This document shows positions 57,726 to 64,000 of a DNA stretch of 64,000 nt, in pieces. The stretch is from assembly GCF_030687145.1 (NCBI RefSeq), contig NZ_CP117460.1, forward strand, positions 6,200,001-6,264,000. Reading direction: 5' to 3'. How positions within the stretch are numbered: position 1 is the stretch's first letter; the number at the start of each line of letters is the position of its first letter. The notes under the pieces are model-generated. The model worked only from the letters and a program-made list of their open reading frames with translations. It was not told where the DNA came from and made no database searches. The DNA is from Pseudomonas sp. FP1742. Lineage in GTDB: Bacteria; Pseudomonadota; Gammaproteobacteria; Pseudomonadales; Pseudomonadaceae. A program made the position numbers and the translations under genes.

Positions 57726-58922
57726 ATGTCCCTGCCTAGCCTGCGCCTCAAAGCCAACGCCGACCGACGCCTGCGAAACGGCCACCTGTGGGTCTACAGC
57801 AACGAAATCGATGTAGCCGCCACCCCATTGCACGGTTTCAAGGCCGGCGACCAAGCGATCCTCGAAGCCGCCGGCGGCAAGCCGCTGGGCATCGTTGCCA
57901 TGAGCCCGAACAACCTGATCTGCGCCCGCCTGCTGTCGCGCGATATCAAGCTGCCGCTGGACAAGTCGCTGCTGGTGCATCGCCTGAACGTCGCCCTGTC
58001 CCTGCGTGATCGCCTGTTCGACAAGCCGTTCTATCGCCTGGTCTACGGCGACTCCGACCTGCTGCCAGGCCTGGTGGTCGACCGTTTCGGCGACATCCTG
58101 GTGGTGCAAATCGCGTCGGCGACCATGGAAGCTCACAAAGATGACGTGATCGCGGCCCTGACCCAAGTGCTCAAGCCAAGCGGCATCCTGTTCAAGAATG
58201 ACTCCGCCGCCCGTGACGCCGAAGGCCTCAACCGTTACGTCGAAACCGTATTCGGCCTGGTGCCGGAGTGGGTAGCTCTGGAAGAGAACGGCGTGAAGTT
58301 CGAAGCACCGGTCATCCAGGGCCAGAAAACCGGTTGGTTCTACGATCACCGCATGAACCGCGCGCGTCTGGCACCTTATGCCAAAGGCAAACGCGTACTG
58401 GACTTGTACAGCTACATCGGCGGCTGGGGCGTGCAAGCGGCCGCCTTCGGCGCCAGTGAAGTGTTCTGCGTCGATGCTTCGGCCTTCGCCCTCGACGGCG
58501 TCGAGCGCAACGCCGCGCTGAACGGTTTCGCCGAGAAAATGACCTGCATCGAAGGTGACGTGTTCGAAGCCTTGAAAGAGCTGAAAGCCAGCGAAGAACG
58601 TTTCGATGTCATCGTGGCCGACCCTCCTGCCTTCATCAAACGCAAGAAAGACATGAAAAACGGCGAAGGCGCCTACCGTCGCCTGAACGAACAAGCCATG
58701 CGCCTGCTCACCAAGGACGGCATTCTGGTCAGCGCATCGTGCTCGATGCACCTGCCGGAAGACGATCTGCAGAACATCCTGCTGACCAGCGCCCGCCACC
58801 TGGACCGCAACATCCAGATGCTCGAGCGCGGCGGCCAGGGCCCGGATCACCCGGTTCACCCGGCCATTGCCGAAACCCGCTACATCAAGAGCATCACCTG
58901 CCGTCTGCTGCCAAACAGCTGA
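57726..58922 (+). CDS. SAM-dependent rRNA large-subunit methyltransferase, RlmI type
   Basis: It has 398 residues: an N-terminal PUA RNA-binding domain (SLRLKANADRRLRNGHLWVY), an EEHEE linker, and a class I methyltransferase domain with motif I LDLYSYIGGWGVQAAAFGA near 226, the acidic VFCVDASAFAL, and catalytic VADPPAFIKRKKD near 300. By family it makes m5C in 23S rRNA. The ATG at 57726 follows CCGGAGCG; the longer frame upstream runs into REP DNA. It ends at a terminator and marks the left border of the accessory cluster. Confidence 0.88.
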   Translation: MSLPSLRLKANADRRLRNGHLWVYSNEIDVAATPLHGFKAGDQAILEAAGGKPLGIVAMSPNNLICARLLSRDIKLPLDKSLLVHRLNVALSLRDRLFDKPFYRLVYGDSDLLPGLVVDRFGDILVVQIASATMEAHKDDVIAALTQVLKPSGILFKNDSAARDAEGLNRYVETVFGLVPEWVALEENGVKFEAPVIQGQKTGWFYDHRMNRARLAPYAKGKRVLDLYSYIGGWGVQAAAFGASEVFCVDASAFALDGVERNAALNGFAEKMTCIEGDVFEALKELKASEERFDVIVADPPAFIKRKKDMKNGEGAYRRLNEQAMRLLTKDGILVSASCSMHLPEDDLQNILLTSARHLDRNIQMLERGGQGPDHPVHPAIAETRYIKSITCRLLPNS

Positions 58923-58933
58923 TTACGCCGGTT

Positions 58934-58966
58934 TGACGGGGAGCCAACAGGCTCCCGTCAGCCGTT
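58934..58966 (+). terminator. Intrinsic terminator after the rlmI-like gene
   Basis: TGACGGGGAGCC (58934-58945) pairs with GGCTCCCGTCA (58950-58960) with one bulged G and a four-base loop, followed by GCCGTTTTG. It probably ends rlmI-like transcription before the accessory cluster begins. Confidence 0.65.
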
Positions 58967-59134
58967 TTGACGCCACAATATTTACTCTACAACTCCAATT
59001 TCTTACTCTGCGGTCCTACTGGCTTGCAGGACATTTCCCTGCATCTTTTATTTGAAGGAATATAACTTACAAAACTGTTCCAAGCCCAAGATCGCTCCGA
59101 CAAAATTACTGGAATTTTCCTACTTAATATCTCC

Positions 59135-59211
59135 TTGAAAAGGGCTCATTACAGCCTATGATTGAGTTGTCACCACGAAGTGACACTCACTATCAAATGA
59201 CAAGGAGTCAT
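59135..59211 (+). promoter_or_regulatory. Promoter, dyad and ribosome-site hairpin of the small-peptide gene
   Basis: TTGAAA (59135-59140), 16 bases, TATGAT (59157-59162) is close to a consensus sigma-70 promoter. Just after the -10, GAGTTGTCAC (59164-59173) and GTGACACTC (59180-59188) form a dyad with one extra base, at the expected start of transcription. Then ATGAC-AAGGA-GTCAT (59197-59211) places the ribosome binding site in the loop and arm of a small stem. The surrounding DNA is AT-rich. Confidence 0.6.
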
Positions 59212-59215
59212 AAAC

Positions 59216-59287
59216 ATGAAAGCAATTACTCTGGAAGCTAACAAAATCGCCAACCTGGCTTTTCTGGTCGCACCAAAAGCCCGCTAA
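59216..59287 (+). CDS. 23-residue peptide, candidate RiPP precursor
   Basis: The reading frame starts ATG AAA GCA with AAGGAG five bases upstream and ends CGC TAA. The peptide begins MKAITLEANK, continues IANLA and ends FLVAPKAR. It has no Cys, Ser, Asp, His, Tyr or Trp, and one Thr at residue 5, so it cannot be the substrate of a thiazole/oxazole pathway in the usual way. The good promoter and ribosome site, the terminator-like hairpin behind it and the enzyme genes after that are typical of a modified-peptide precursor. It could instead be a regulatory leader peptide. The size is close to that of PqqA, but the sequence is unlike it. Confidence 0.6.
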   Translation: MKAITLEANKIANLAFLVAPKAR

Positions 59288-59296
59288 GTAAATGAG

Positions 59297-59328
59297 ACGC
59301 TGGGGAGTGCCGGCTACCCAGCGTTTTC
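59297..59328 (+). terminator. Terminator-like hairpin between the peptide gene and the enzyme genes
   Basis: ACGCTGGG (59297-59304) and CCCAGCGT (59317-59324) form a perfect eight-base stem with a 12-base loop, followed by TTTC. It stands 10 bases after the peptide stop and 31 before the next gene. A partial terminator here would give far more peptide mRNA than enzyme mRNA, as in many bacteriocin and RiPP operons. Confidence 0.7.
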
Positions 59329-59358
59329 TATGGCACCGTCCAGAGCGAACCACCCACC

Positions 59359-60438
59359 ATGCAGATAAATCCATATCTATTCATACTTCCGCGCACGCCC
59401 CGCCAAATAGTCTGGGATTACAAGAACCACAAACAATTTGAACTCAACCTTGAATACTCAACCAGACTTGCACAACTTATCAACAACCCCGAATCGTATA
59501 ACGACAGCAATATAGTTGACACTCAACTCCTGAACGCAGGAATACTGACAACATCAATACAAGACACGATTGAATGGGGTTGGGATGAACTATCGAAGAT
59601 ATTCCATATCGGCACCAAAAACATTCCATGTGAATATATCCCTCAGAACATTCATGAATGGTCGAGACACTATCTGGACCATTGCACCGAAGTGCTGGCC
59701 GCACCCGCGCCGGGCAGCAGGCTCATAGAACGCCAGGCGCCGGATCTGATTACCCTGCCGAAACCTTCCTGCCTGCCGGAAGGCTCTCTTGCCAACGTCC
59801 TGATCGGCCGAAAAACCTGCCGTACCTTCACCAATGCCGCCGTTTCACTGGAAGCTATCGGCACGCTGCTTTACCTGTCCCTGGGCTACTTGCATGAGCG
59901 CGAAAACGATGTCGACGAAACCCTTGTCGAAGGTCTCGATGCCCGACGCAGCAGCCCATCCGGCGGCGGGCTGAATGCCTGCGAAGGCTTTCTACATGTA
60001 CACAACGTCAGCGGCCTGAAGCCCGGGCTCTACGCCTACCATCCCGCCGACCACGCCCTGAGTTTCGTCAACCCGACACCTGACTCACCACTGGGGCTGT
60101 TGTTGTGCGGGCAGCACTTCATCAACAACCTGCCCGTGGGCCTGTTCATCACCAGTCGATTCGACAAGCTGTGGTGGAAATATGAACACTCGCGAGCCTA
60201 CCGAATGGCCTTCGTGGAAGCGGGGCATATCTCTCAAACATTCCAACTGGTGGCCACTGCACTGGGGTTGAACACCTGGCTGACGGGGGCGCTGGCCGAA
60301 GATCAGGTCGAGGTCTTGCTGGGGATCGAGGCCAGCGCAGAACAACCGTTGTTTTTTGTCGGCTGTGGCTACAGCGACGGACAAGTGATGTGCAAGGAGT
60401 TGAAAGATCTTCTGAACAGTCGGGAGCCTCAACCATGA
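59359..60438 (+). CDS. SagB/ThcOx-type FMN oxidoreductase
   Basis: It has 359 residues. Residues 1-115 form an N-terminal region found in SagB-like proteins; residues about 140-350 are a nitroreductase-fold flavin domain with Arg151-Lys-Thr-Cys-Arg155 (FMN phosphate), RRSSPSGGGLNACEG at 196-210 (the SPSGG loop of the SagB group), YRMAFVEAGHISQ at 281-293 and VGCGYSDGQ near 334. Relatives oxidise azolines in peptides, but no cyclodehydratase is encoded here, so the substrate is open. No ribosome binding site is visible before the ATG. Codons 1-110 are AT-rich (42-43% GC in two sampled lines) and the rest has normal GC (58% in one sampled line). Confidence 0.85.
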   Translation: MQINPYLFILPRTPRQIVWDYKNHKQFELNLEYSTRLAQLINNPESYNDSNIVDTQLLNAGILTTSIQDTIEWGWDELSKIFHIGTKNIPCEYIPQNIHEWSRHYLDHCTEVLAAPAPGSRLIERQAPDLITLPKPSCLPEGSLANVLIGRKTCRTFTNAAVSLEAIGTLLYLSLGYLHERENDVDETLVEGLDARRSSPSGGGLNACEGFLHVHNVSGLKPGLYAYHPADHALSFVNPTPDSPLGLLLCGQHFINNLPVGLFITSRFDKLWWKYEHSRAYRMAFVEAGHISQTFQLVATALGLNTWLTGALAEDQVEVLLGIEASAEQPLFFVGCGYSDGQVMCKELKDLLNSREPQP

Positions 60439-61412
60439 CCACTCCCATCATTGCCCCGCTGGAGCACCCCGTTTCCCGGGCGCTTCGTTTCACCCTCGGC
60501 GACTGGAATACCCGCGCATCAGTGCGAACCAGCGAGTACGACTATGTGTTGCCGCCAGACCTGGAGCAGCAACTGGAAACGCGCCACTGGTTTCCTCCAG
60601 GCTTTCTGGCTTACCTGTCTCACCCGGCTATCCAGGCGGCAGGTCAAACCGTCATCCATCGGCTGTCGGCCAATCATCTGGTGTACTTCCTCGACTACAC
60701 CACTTTGCTTGAGCACCGCATCGTCAACCGCTCCGTGGAAACCATCATCCACGATGAACTGAACGTCCATATTCCCTCGCGAATGAAGACCGCCGCGCTT
60801 CAGCTTTATACCGACGAGGGATACCACGCCCTGTTCTCCAATAGCCTTGCCGAACAGGTTGCCCTGTTCTACGGAATCAGCCGGCGTCCGGTCATGCCCC
60901 ACCGCATCATGCGATTGAACACCCTGCTCGACCGCGCCCCTGAAAGACACAGGGCGCTGGCCTGGTTTCTCGTCGGGTTCGTGTCGGAGACGATCATTGC
61001 CAAGGAACTGCTCGATGTCTGCCGTAACGACCTGGTTTCCAGCGTCCAGGCAATGCTCAGGGATCATCTGGGGGACGAGGCACGCCACAGTCGCTATTTC
61101 TCTGAAGTGTTCCATTACCTGTGGCTGACGCTGAACAGCCATCAACGCACGTTTGCCGCCAAAACGCTGCTCGACATCATCCGGATATTCTTCGAGGCCG
61201 ATGAACGATGGATGCGTGAAAGCCTGCACAGCGCGGGTCTTGGCCAGACCACCATCACGGATATTCTCGGCGCCCTGAGCAGTCCGCAAGCCACTGATCT
61301 ACGGGCGCGATCCGGGGCTGGGGCGACGCTTCAGGCTTTGAAAAAGGCTGGTTTTTTCGACTCGCCTGACAACCAGCAACTGTTCATGAAGGCAGGGCTT
61401 ATCGATGGCTGA
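60435..61412 (+). CDS. AurF-like diiron N-oxygenase
   Basis: It has 325 residues and an all-helical ferritin-like fold. The predicted iron ligands are Glu93, Glu128, His131, Glu185, His211, Glu215 and His218; the spacing (35 from the first Glu to ExxH, then HxxxExxH) follows that of AurF, the p-aminobenzoate N-oxygenase. Family members turn amines into hydroxylamino, nitroso or nitro groups; a few hydroxylate carbon. The start ATGA overlaps the stop of the SagB-like gene, so the two enzymes are made together. Substrate unknown. Confidence 0.85.
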   Translation: MTTPIIAPLEHPVSRALRFTLGDWNTRASVRTSEYDYVLPPDLEQQLETRHWFPPGFLAYLSHPAIQAAGQTVIHRLSANHLVYFLDYTTLLEHRIVNRSVETIIHDELNVHIPSRMKTAALQLYTDEGYHALFSNSLAEQVALFYGISRRPVMPHRIMRLNTLLDRAPERHRALAWFLVGFVSETIIAKELLDVCRNDLVSSVQAMLRDHLGDEARHSRYFSEVFHYLWLTLNSHQRTFAAKTLLDIIRIFFEADERWMRESLHSAGLGQTTITDILGALSSPQATDLRARSGAGATLQALKKAGFFDSPDNQQLFMKAGLIDG

Positions 61413-62625
61413 AGGACAATCCGCAGTAACCGCCAGACAACGTCGGGGAGCGGCCAGCCTGTTGTTGGCAATGGTGCTGCTTGGCGTGTTCCCGCTGGAT
61501 GTCCTGCTGCCCTCCTTCCCTGCGCTCGCCGAACACTTTCGCAGCACGCCCGCCGACATTGCGCTGTCGATCAGTCTGTTTGCCGTCGGCATAGCGGTCT
61601 CCCAACTGCTGATAGGGCCGCTGTCGGATGCGATCGGGCGCAAAGGGCTGTTGCTTGCCGGAATAACCGTTTCGATGCTGGGCGCAGTGGGCTGCACACT
61701 GACCACGGACTATGTCCACTTCCTGCTGTTCCGTGTGATTCAGGCGCTCGGCTGTGGCTGTTTCGTGCTGTCTCAAGCGCTGATTCAGGACCTGTTCGAG
61801 GGTGAGAAGCGTGACCGGTTGCGGATCCTGATGGTGACTGCCACTGGCGTTTTCATCTCCGTTTCTCCGTTGGCCGGTACGTTTCTGCAAGCCACACTGG
61901 GCTGGCGGGGCAGCTTCTGGGTGTTTACCGCACTGGCTGGAATAGTGCTGCTCAAGGCCTGGTTTTTTCTCGAAAATACTCGGCCAGCGGCAACCGGAGC
62001 ACGACTGAATATCTTCCAGCCCTACCGCCAGATCTTGTGCGATGTCGACTTTCTGTCCTACTGGCTGATTTCAGCCTTTGCTTTCGCCTGCCATTTTTCC
62101 TTCATCGTGATTTCGCCGCTGATTTTCATGGATCGACTGCAGCTATCGGCCTATGACTTCTCCCTGGTCCTGCTGGCATACGGCGGCGCCTACATTATCG
62201 GCGGCATGGTTGCGACGCTGCTGGGTAAACGTCTCAGTCCCGGCCATCAAGTCATCAGCGGGCTGAGCCTGATCCTGCTGTCCGGCCTGATCATGCTTTA
62301 CCTCTCAAGCCACTTTGCGTTGTCCCCGATCACCGTCCTGGTACCGATGCTCATCTGTACCGCCGGCACCACCATTGCCCGACCGGCCGCCACGTCCAAA
62401 GCCATGAGCCTGTTCCCCGAAAATGCGGGAACCTCGGCGTCGGCCGGCAGCACGGTGATTTTCATCTGCGGTGGGTTGATCAGCGCGCTCATCAGCTTGA
62501 GCCCGACCAACCTGCAATCCACCCTTGGATACAGCTTCATCATTTTGAGTAGCATGGCGCTGGCGCTCAACAGTCGTATCCATAGCCGAGCCAAAAGCCC
62601 GGGAGCCAGCCCAAGTGTCGAATAA
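61405..62625 (+). CDS. MFS exporter, Bcr/CflA drug-resistance type
   Basis: It has 406 residues and twelve predicted membrane helices. Motif A is GPLSDAIGRKG (71-81), followed by the helix VIQALGCGCFVLSQALIQD with the antiporter-type glycine pattern. Proton-driven export of small molecules is the rule for this family; here it would export the cluster product or give self-protection. It overlaps the AurF-like gene by 8 bases and is the last gene of the cluster. Confidence 0.88.
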   Translation: MAEGQSAVTARQRRGAASLLLAMVLLGVFPLDVLLPSFPALAEHFRSTPADIALSISLFAVGIAVSQLLIGPLSDAIGRKGLLLAGITVSMLGAVGCTLTTDYVHFLLFRVIQALGCGCFVLSQALIQDLFEGEKRDRLRILMVTATGVFISVSPLAGTFLQATLGWRGSFWVFTALAGIVLLKAWFFLENTRPAATGARLNIFQPYRQILCDVDFLSYWLISAFAFACHFSFIVISPLIFMDRLQLSAYDFSLVLLAYGGAYIIGGMVATLLGKRLSPGHQVISGLSLILLSGLIMLYLSSHFALSPITVLVPMLICTAGTTIARPAATSKAMSLFPENAGTSASAGSTVIFICGGLISALISLSPTNLQSTLGYSFIILSSMALALNSRIHSRAKSPGASPSVE

Positions 62626-62882
62626 TCCTGCCGGTCGTCATCCCACGCGCGCCGTCAGCACTGGATCAGCACTTTCCGGCATTCCCTCCTGACGCCAGCG
62701 GTGTAGAATCGCGAGATTCATCGCCAGTCATCCCCCGGCGGGTTTATGAGCTCAAGCTGAAGCGCGCGGCGATCCCGCAAAGTTATCGGCAACTTCCGGA
62801 CACACGGCCATTTCTGAGTGTTCCAGACGTCAATAGAAGCTCACTTCCCTTTTGATACCTGATTAGCCGCCCGGAGTGCTCC

Positions 62883-64000
62883 ATGCCTGATTACCGCTCG
62901 AAAACATCCACCCACGGCCGCAACATGGCCGGTGCTCGCGCACTGTGGCGCGCCACGGGGATGAAAGATGACGACTTCAAGAAGCCGATCATCGCCATTG
63001 CCAACTCCTTTACCCAGTTCGTACCGGGCCATGTGCACCTCAAGGATCTGGGTCAGCTGGTCGCTCGTGAAATCGAACGGGCCGGCGGCGTAGCCAAGGA
63101 ATTCAACACCATCGCCGTGGATGACGGCATCGCCATGGGCCACGACGGCATGCTCTATTCGCTGCCGAGCCGCGAGATCATCGCCGACTCCGTCGAATAC
63201 ATGGTCAACGCCCACTGCGCCGACGCCATTGTCTGCATTTCCAACTGCGACAAGATCACCCCTGGCATGCTGATGGCCGCCTTGCGCCTGAACATCCCGG
63301 TGATCTTCGTGTCCGGCGGCCCGATGGAAGCCGGCAAGACCAAACTGGCCAGCCACGGTCTCGACCTGGTCGACGCCATGGTGATCGCCGCCGACTCCAG
63401 CGCCTCCGACGAGAAGGTCGCCGAGTACGAGCGTAGCGCCTGCCCTACTTGCGGCTCCTGCTCCGGCATGTTCACCGCCAACTCGATGAACTGCCTGACC
63501 GAAGCCCTCGGTCTCGCGCTGCCGGGCAACGGTTCGACCCTGGCCACCCACAGCGACCGCGAACAGCTGTTCCTGCAAGCCGGCCGCACCATCGTCGAGC
63601 TGTGCAAGCGTTACTACGGCGAGAACGACGAGTCGGTGTTGCCGCGCAACATCGCCAACTTCAAGGCGTTCGAAAACGCCATGACCCTGGACATCGCCAT
63701 GGGCGGTTCCACCAACACCATCCTGCACTTGCTGGCCGCGGCCCAGGAAGCCGAGATCGATTTCGACCTGCGCGACATCGACCGCCTCTCCCGCCATGTA
63801 CCGCAACTGTGCAAGGTCGCGCCGAACATCCAGAAGTACCACATGGAAGACGTGCACCGCGCCGGCGGGATCTTCAGCATCCTCGGCTCCCTGGCCCGTG
63901 GCGGCCTGTTGCACACCGACCTGCCGACCGTACACAGCAAGACCATGGCCGAAGGTATCGCCAAGTGGGACATCACCCAGACCACCGATGAAGCGGTGCA
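62883..64000 (+). CDS. ilvD: Dihydroxy-acid dehydratase IlvD (3' end cut off)
   Basis: Dehydrates dihydroxy acids in isoleucine, valine and pantothenate synthesis with an Fe-S cluster. The first 372 codons are present out of about 610, and the frame is open to the window edge. Motifs: [14 protein letters not shown] near 47, cluster Cys122 in [11 protein letters not shown], and the second cluster region [15 protein letters not shown] near 195. The ATG at 62883 follows CCGGAGTG. The 257 bases between the MFS gene and this start hold no supported gene; TAGAAT near 62704 may be a -10 box. Confidence 0.96.
   Translation, partial: MPDYRSKTSTHGRNMAGARALWRATGMKDDDFKKPIIAIANSFTQFVPGHVHLKDLGQLVAREIERAGGVAKEFNTIAVDDGIAMGHDGMLYSLPSREIIADSVEYMVNAHCADAIVCISNCDKITPGMLMAALRLNIPVIFVSGGPMEAGKTKLASHGLDLVDAMVIAADSSASDEKVAEYERSACPTCGSCSGMFTANSMNCLTEALGLALPGNGSTLATHSDREQLFLQAGRTIVELCKRYYGENDESVLPRNIANFKAFENAMTLDIAMGGSTNTILHLLAAAQEAEIDFDLRDIDRLSRHVPQLCKVAPNIQKYHMEDVHRAGGIFSILGSLARGGLLHTDLPTVHSKTMAEGIAKWDITQTTDEAV

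Noticed and set aside
59197..59241. A second overlapping short frame starting at the ATG of 59197
   Set aside because: Fourteen codons, no ribosome binding site upstream, and it crosses the real site of the 23-residue peptide.
59359..60438. A classic thiazole/oxazole-modified microcin operon
   Set aside because: No YcaO or E1-like cyclodehydratase is encoded and the peptide lacks Cys and Ser.
62626..62882. A possible small gene or leader peptide upstream of ilvD
   Set aside because: No frame with a ribosome site and no run of branched-chain amino-acid codons as expected of an attenuator.

Overview
The window is GC-rich, densely coded chromosomal DNA from a fluorescent Pseudomonas, most likely the P. 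fluorescens group. The evidence is the gene content and order (a pilGHIJ-chp cluster next to gshB-tonB-algH-ruvX-pyrR-pyrB, then pilT-yggS-proC, metXW, rpoH-ftsXEY, coaD, mutM and ilvD, an order I recall from P. aeruginosa PAO1), together with more than a dozen inverted pairs of the REP sequence built on GAGCAAGCCCGCTCCCACA that sit between genes. No tRNA, rRNA, CRISPR array, integrase or insertion sequence was found. Most of the window is core genome.

Layout. 1-8.2 kb: a complete malonate decarboxylase/transport operon, mdcABCDEGH-madLM, on the minus strand, with its LysR regulator mdcR convergent to it and cut by the left edge. 8.2-9.5 kb: a small hypothetical gene and an HTH-nucleotidyltransferase whose 3' end runs into a REP palindrome. 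9.5-19.5 kb: the chemosensory system for type IV pili, chpC-chpA-pilJ-pilI-pilH-pilG, without pilK or chpB. 19.8-25.8 kb: gshB, a TonB protein, algH, ruvX, pyrR, pyrB and the non-catalytic pyrC'. 25.9-35.4 kb: TM2 protein, NlpC/P60 hydrolase, pilT, yggS, proC, yggT, yggU, metXW, a DUF4426 gene, rdgB, hemW and a DUF3392 gene. 35.6-43 kb: trmB, thiG, thiS, a DUF423 gene, mtgA, and rpoH-ftsX-ftsE-ftsY. 43.3-48.7 kb: a pair of M16 peptidase-like proteins, rsmD, a YheT-type hydrolase and an AraC regulator. 48.8-58.9 kb: a sulfurtransferase, a TetR regulator divergent from an aldehyde dehydrogenase/Tat-protein/GMC oxidoreductase set, coaD, a ferredoxin, mutM, an HDOD protein and an RlmI-type methyltransferase. 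62.9 kb to the end: the 5' part of ilvD.

The outlier is 59.1-62.6 kb, between the rlmI-like gene and ilvD. It holds a tiny gene, missing from ordinary annotation, for a 23-residue peptide with a good promoter and ribosome binding site. A terminator-like hairpin follows, then three overlapping genes: a SagB/ThcOx-type flavin oxidoreductase, an AurF-like diiron N-oxygenase with all seven predicted metal ligands, and a Bcr/CflA-type MFS exporter. The 5' part is clearly AT-rich compared with its surroundings. The arrangement looks like a peptide-derived natural-product (RiPP-like) cassette. It has no azole cyclodehydratase, and the peptide has no Cys or Ser, so this is not a standard thiazole/oxazole pathway. 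I do not recognise a described system with this set of parts, and it is the best candidate for new biology here.

The core genes also carry regulatory structures worth checking: dyads upstream of the nucleotidyltransferase, pilG/gshB, tonB, pyrR, the aldehyde dehydrogenase and the ferredoxin, an AlgU-like promoter before rpoH, and a hairpin that would cover the mdcA ribosome binding site.
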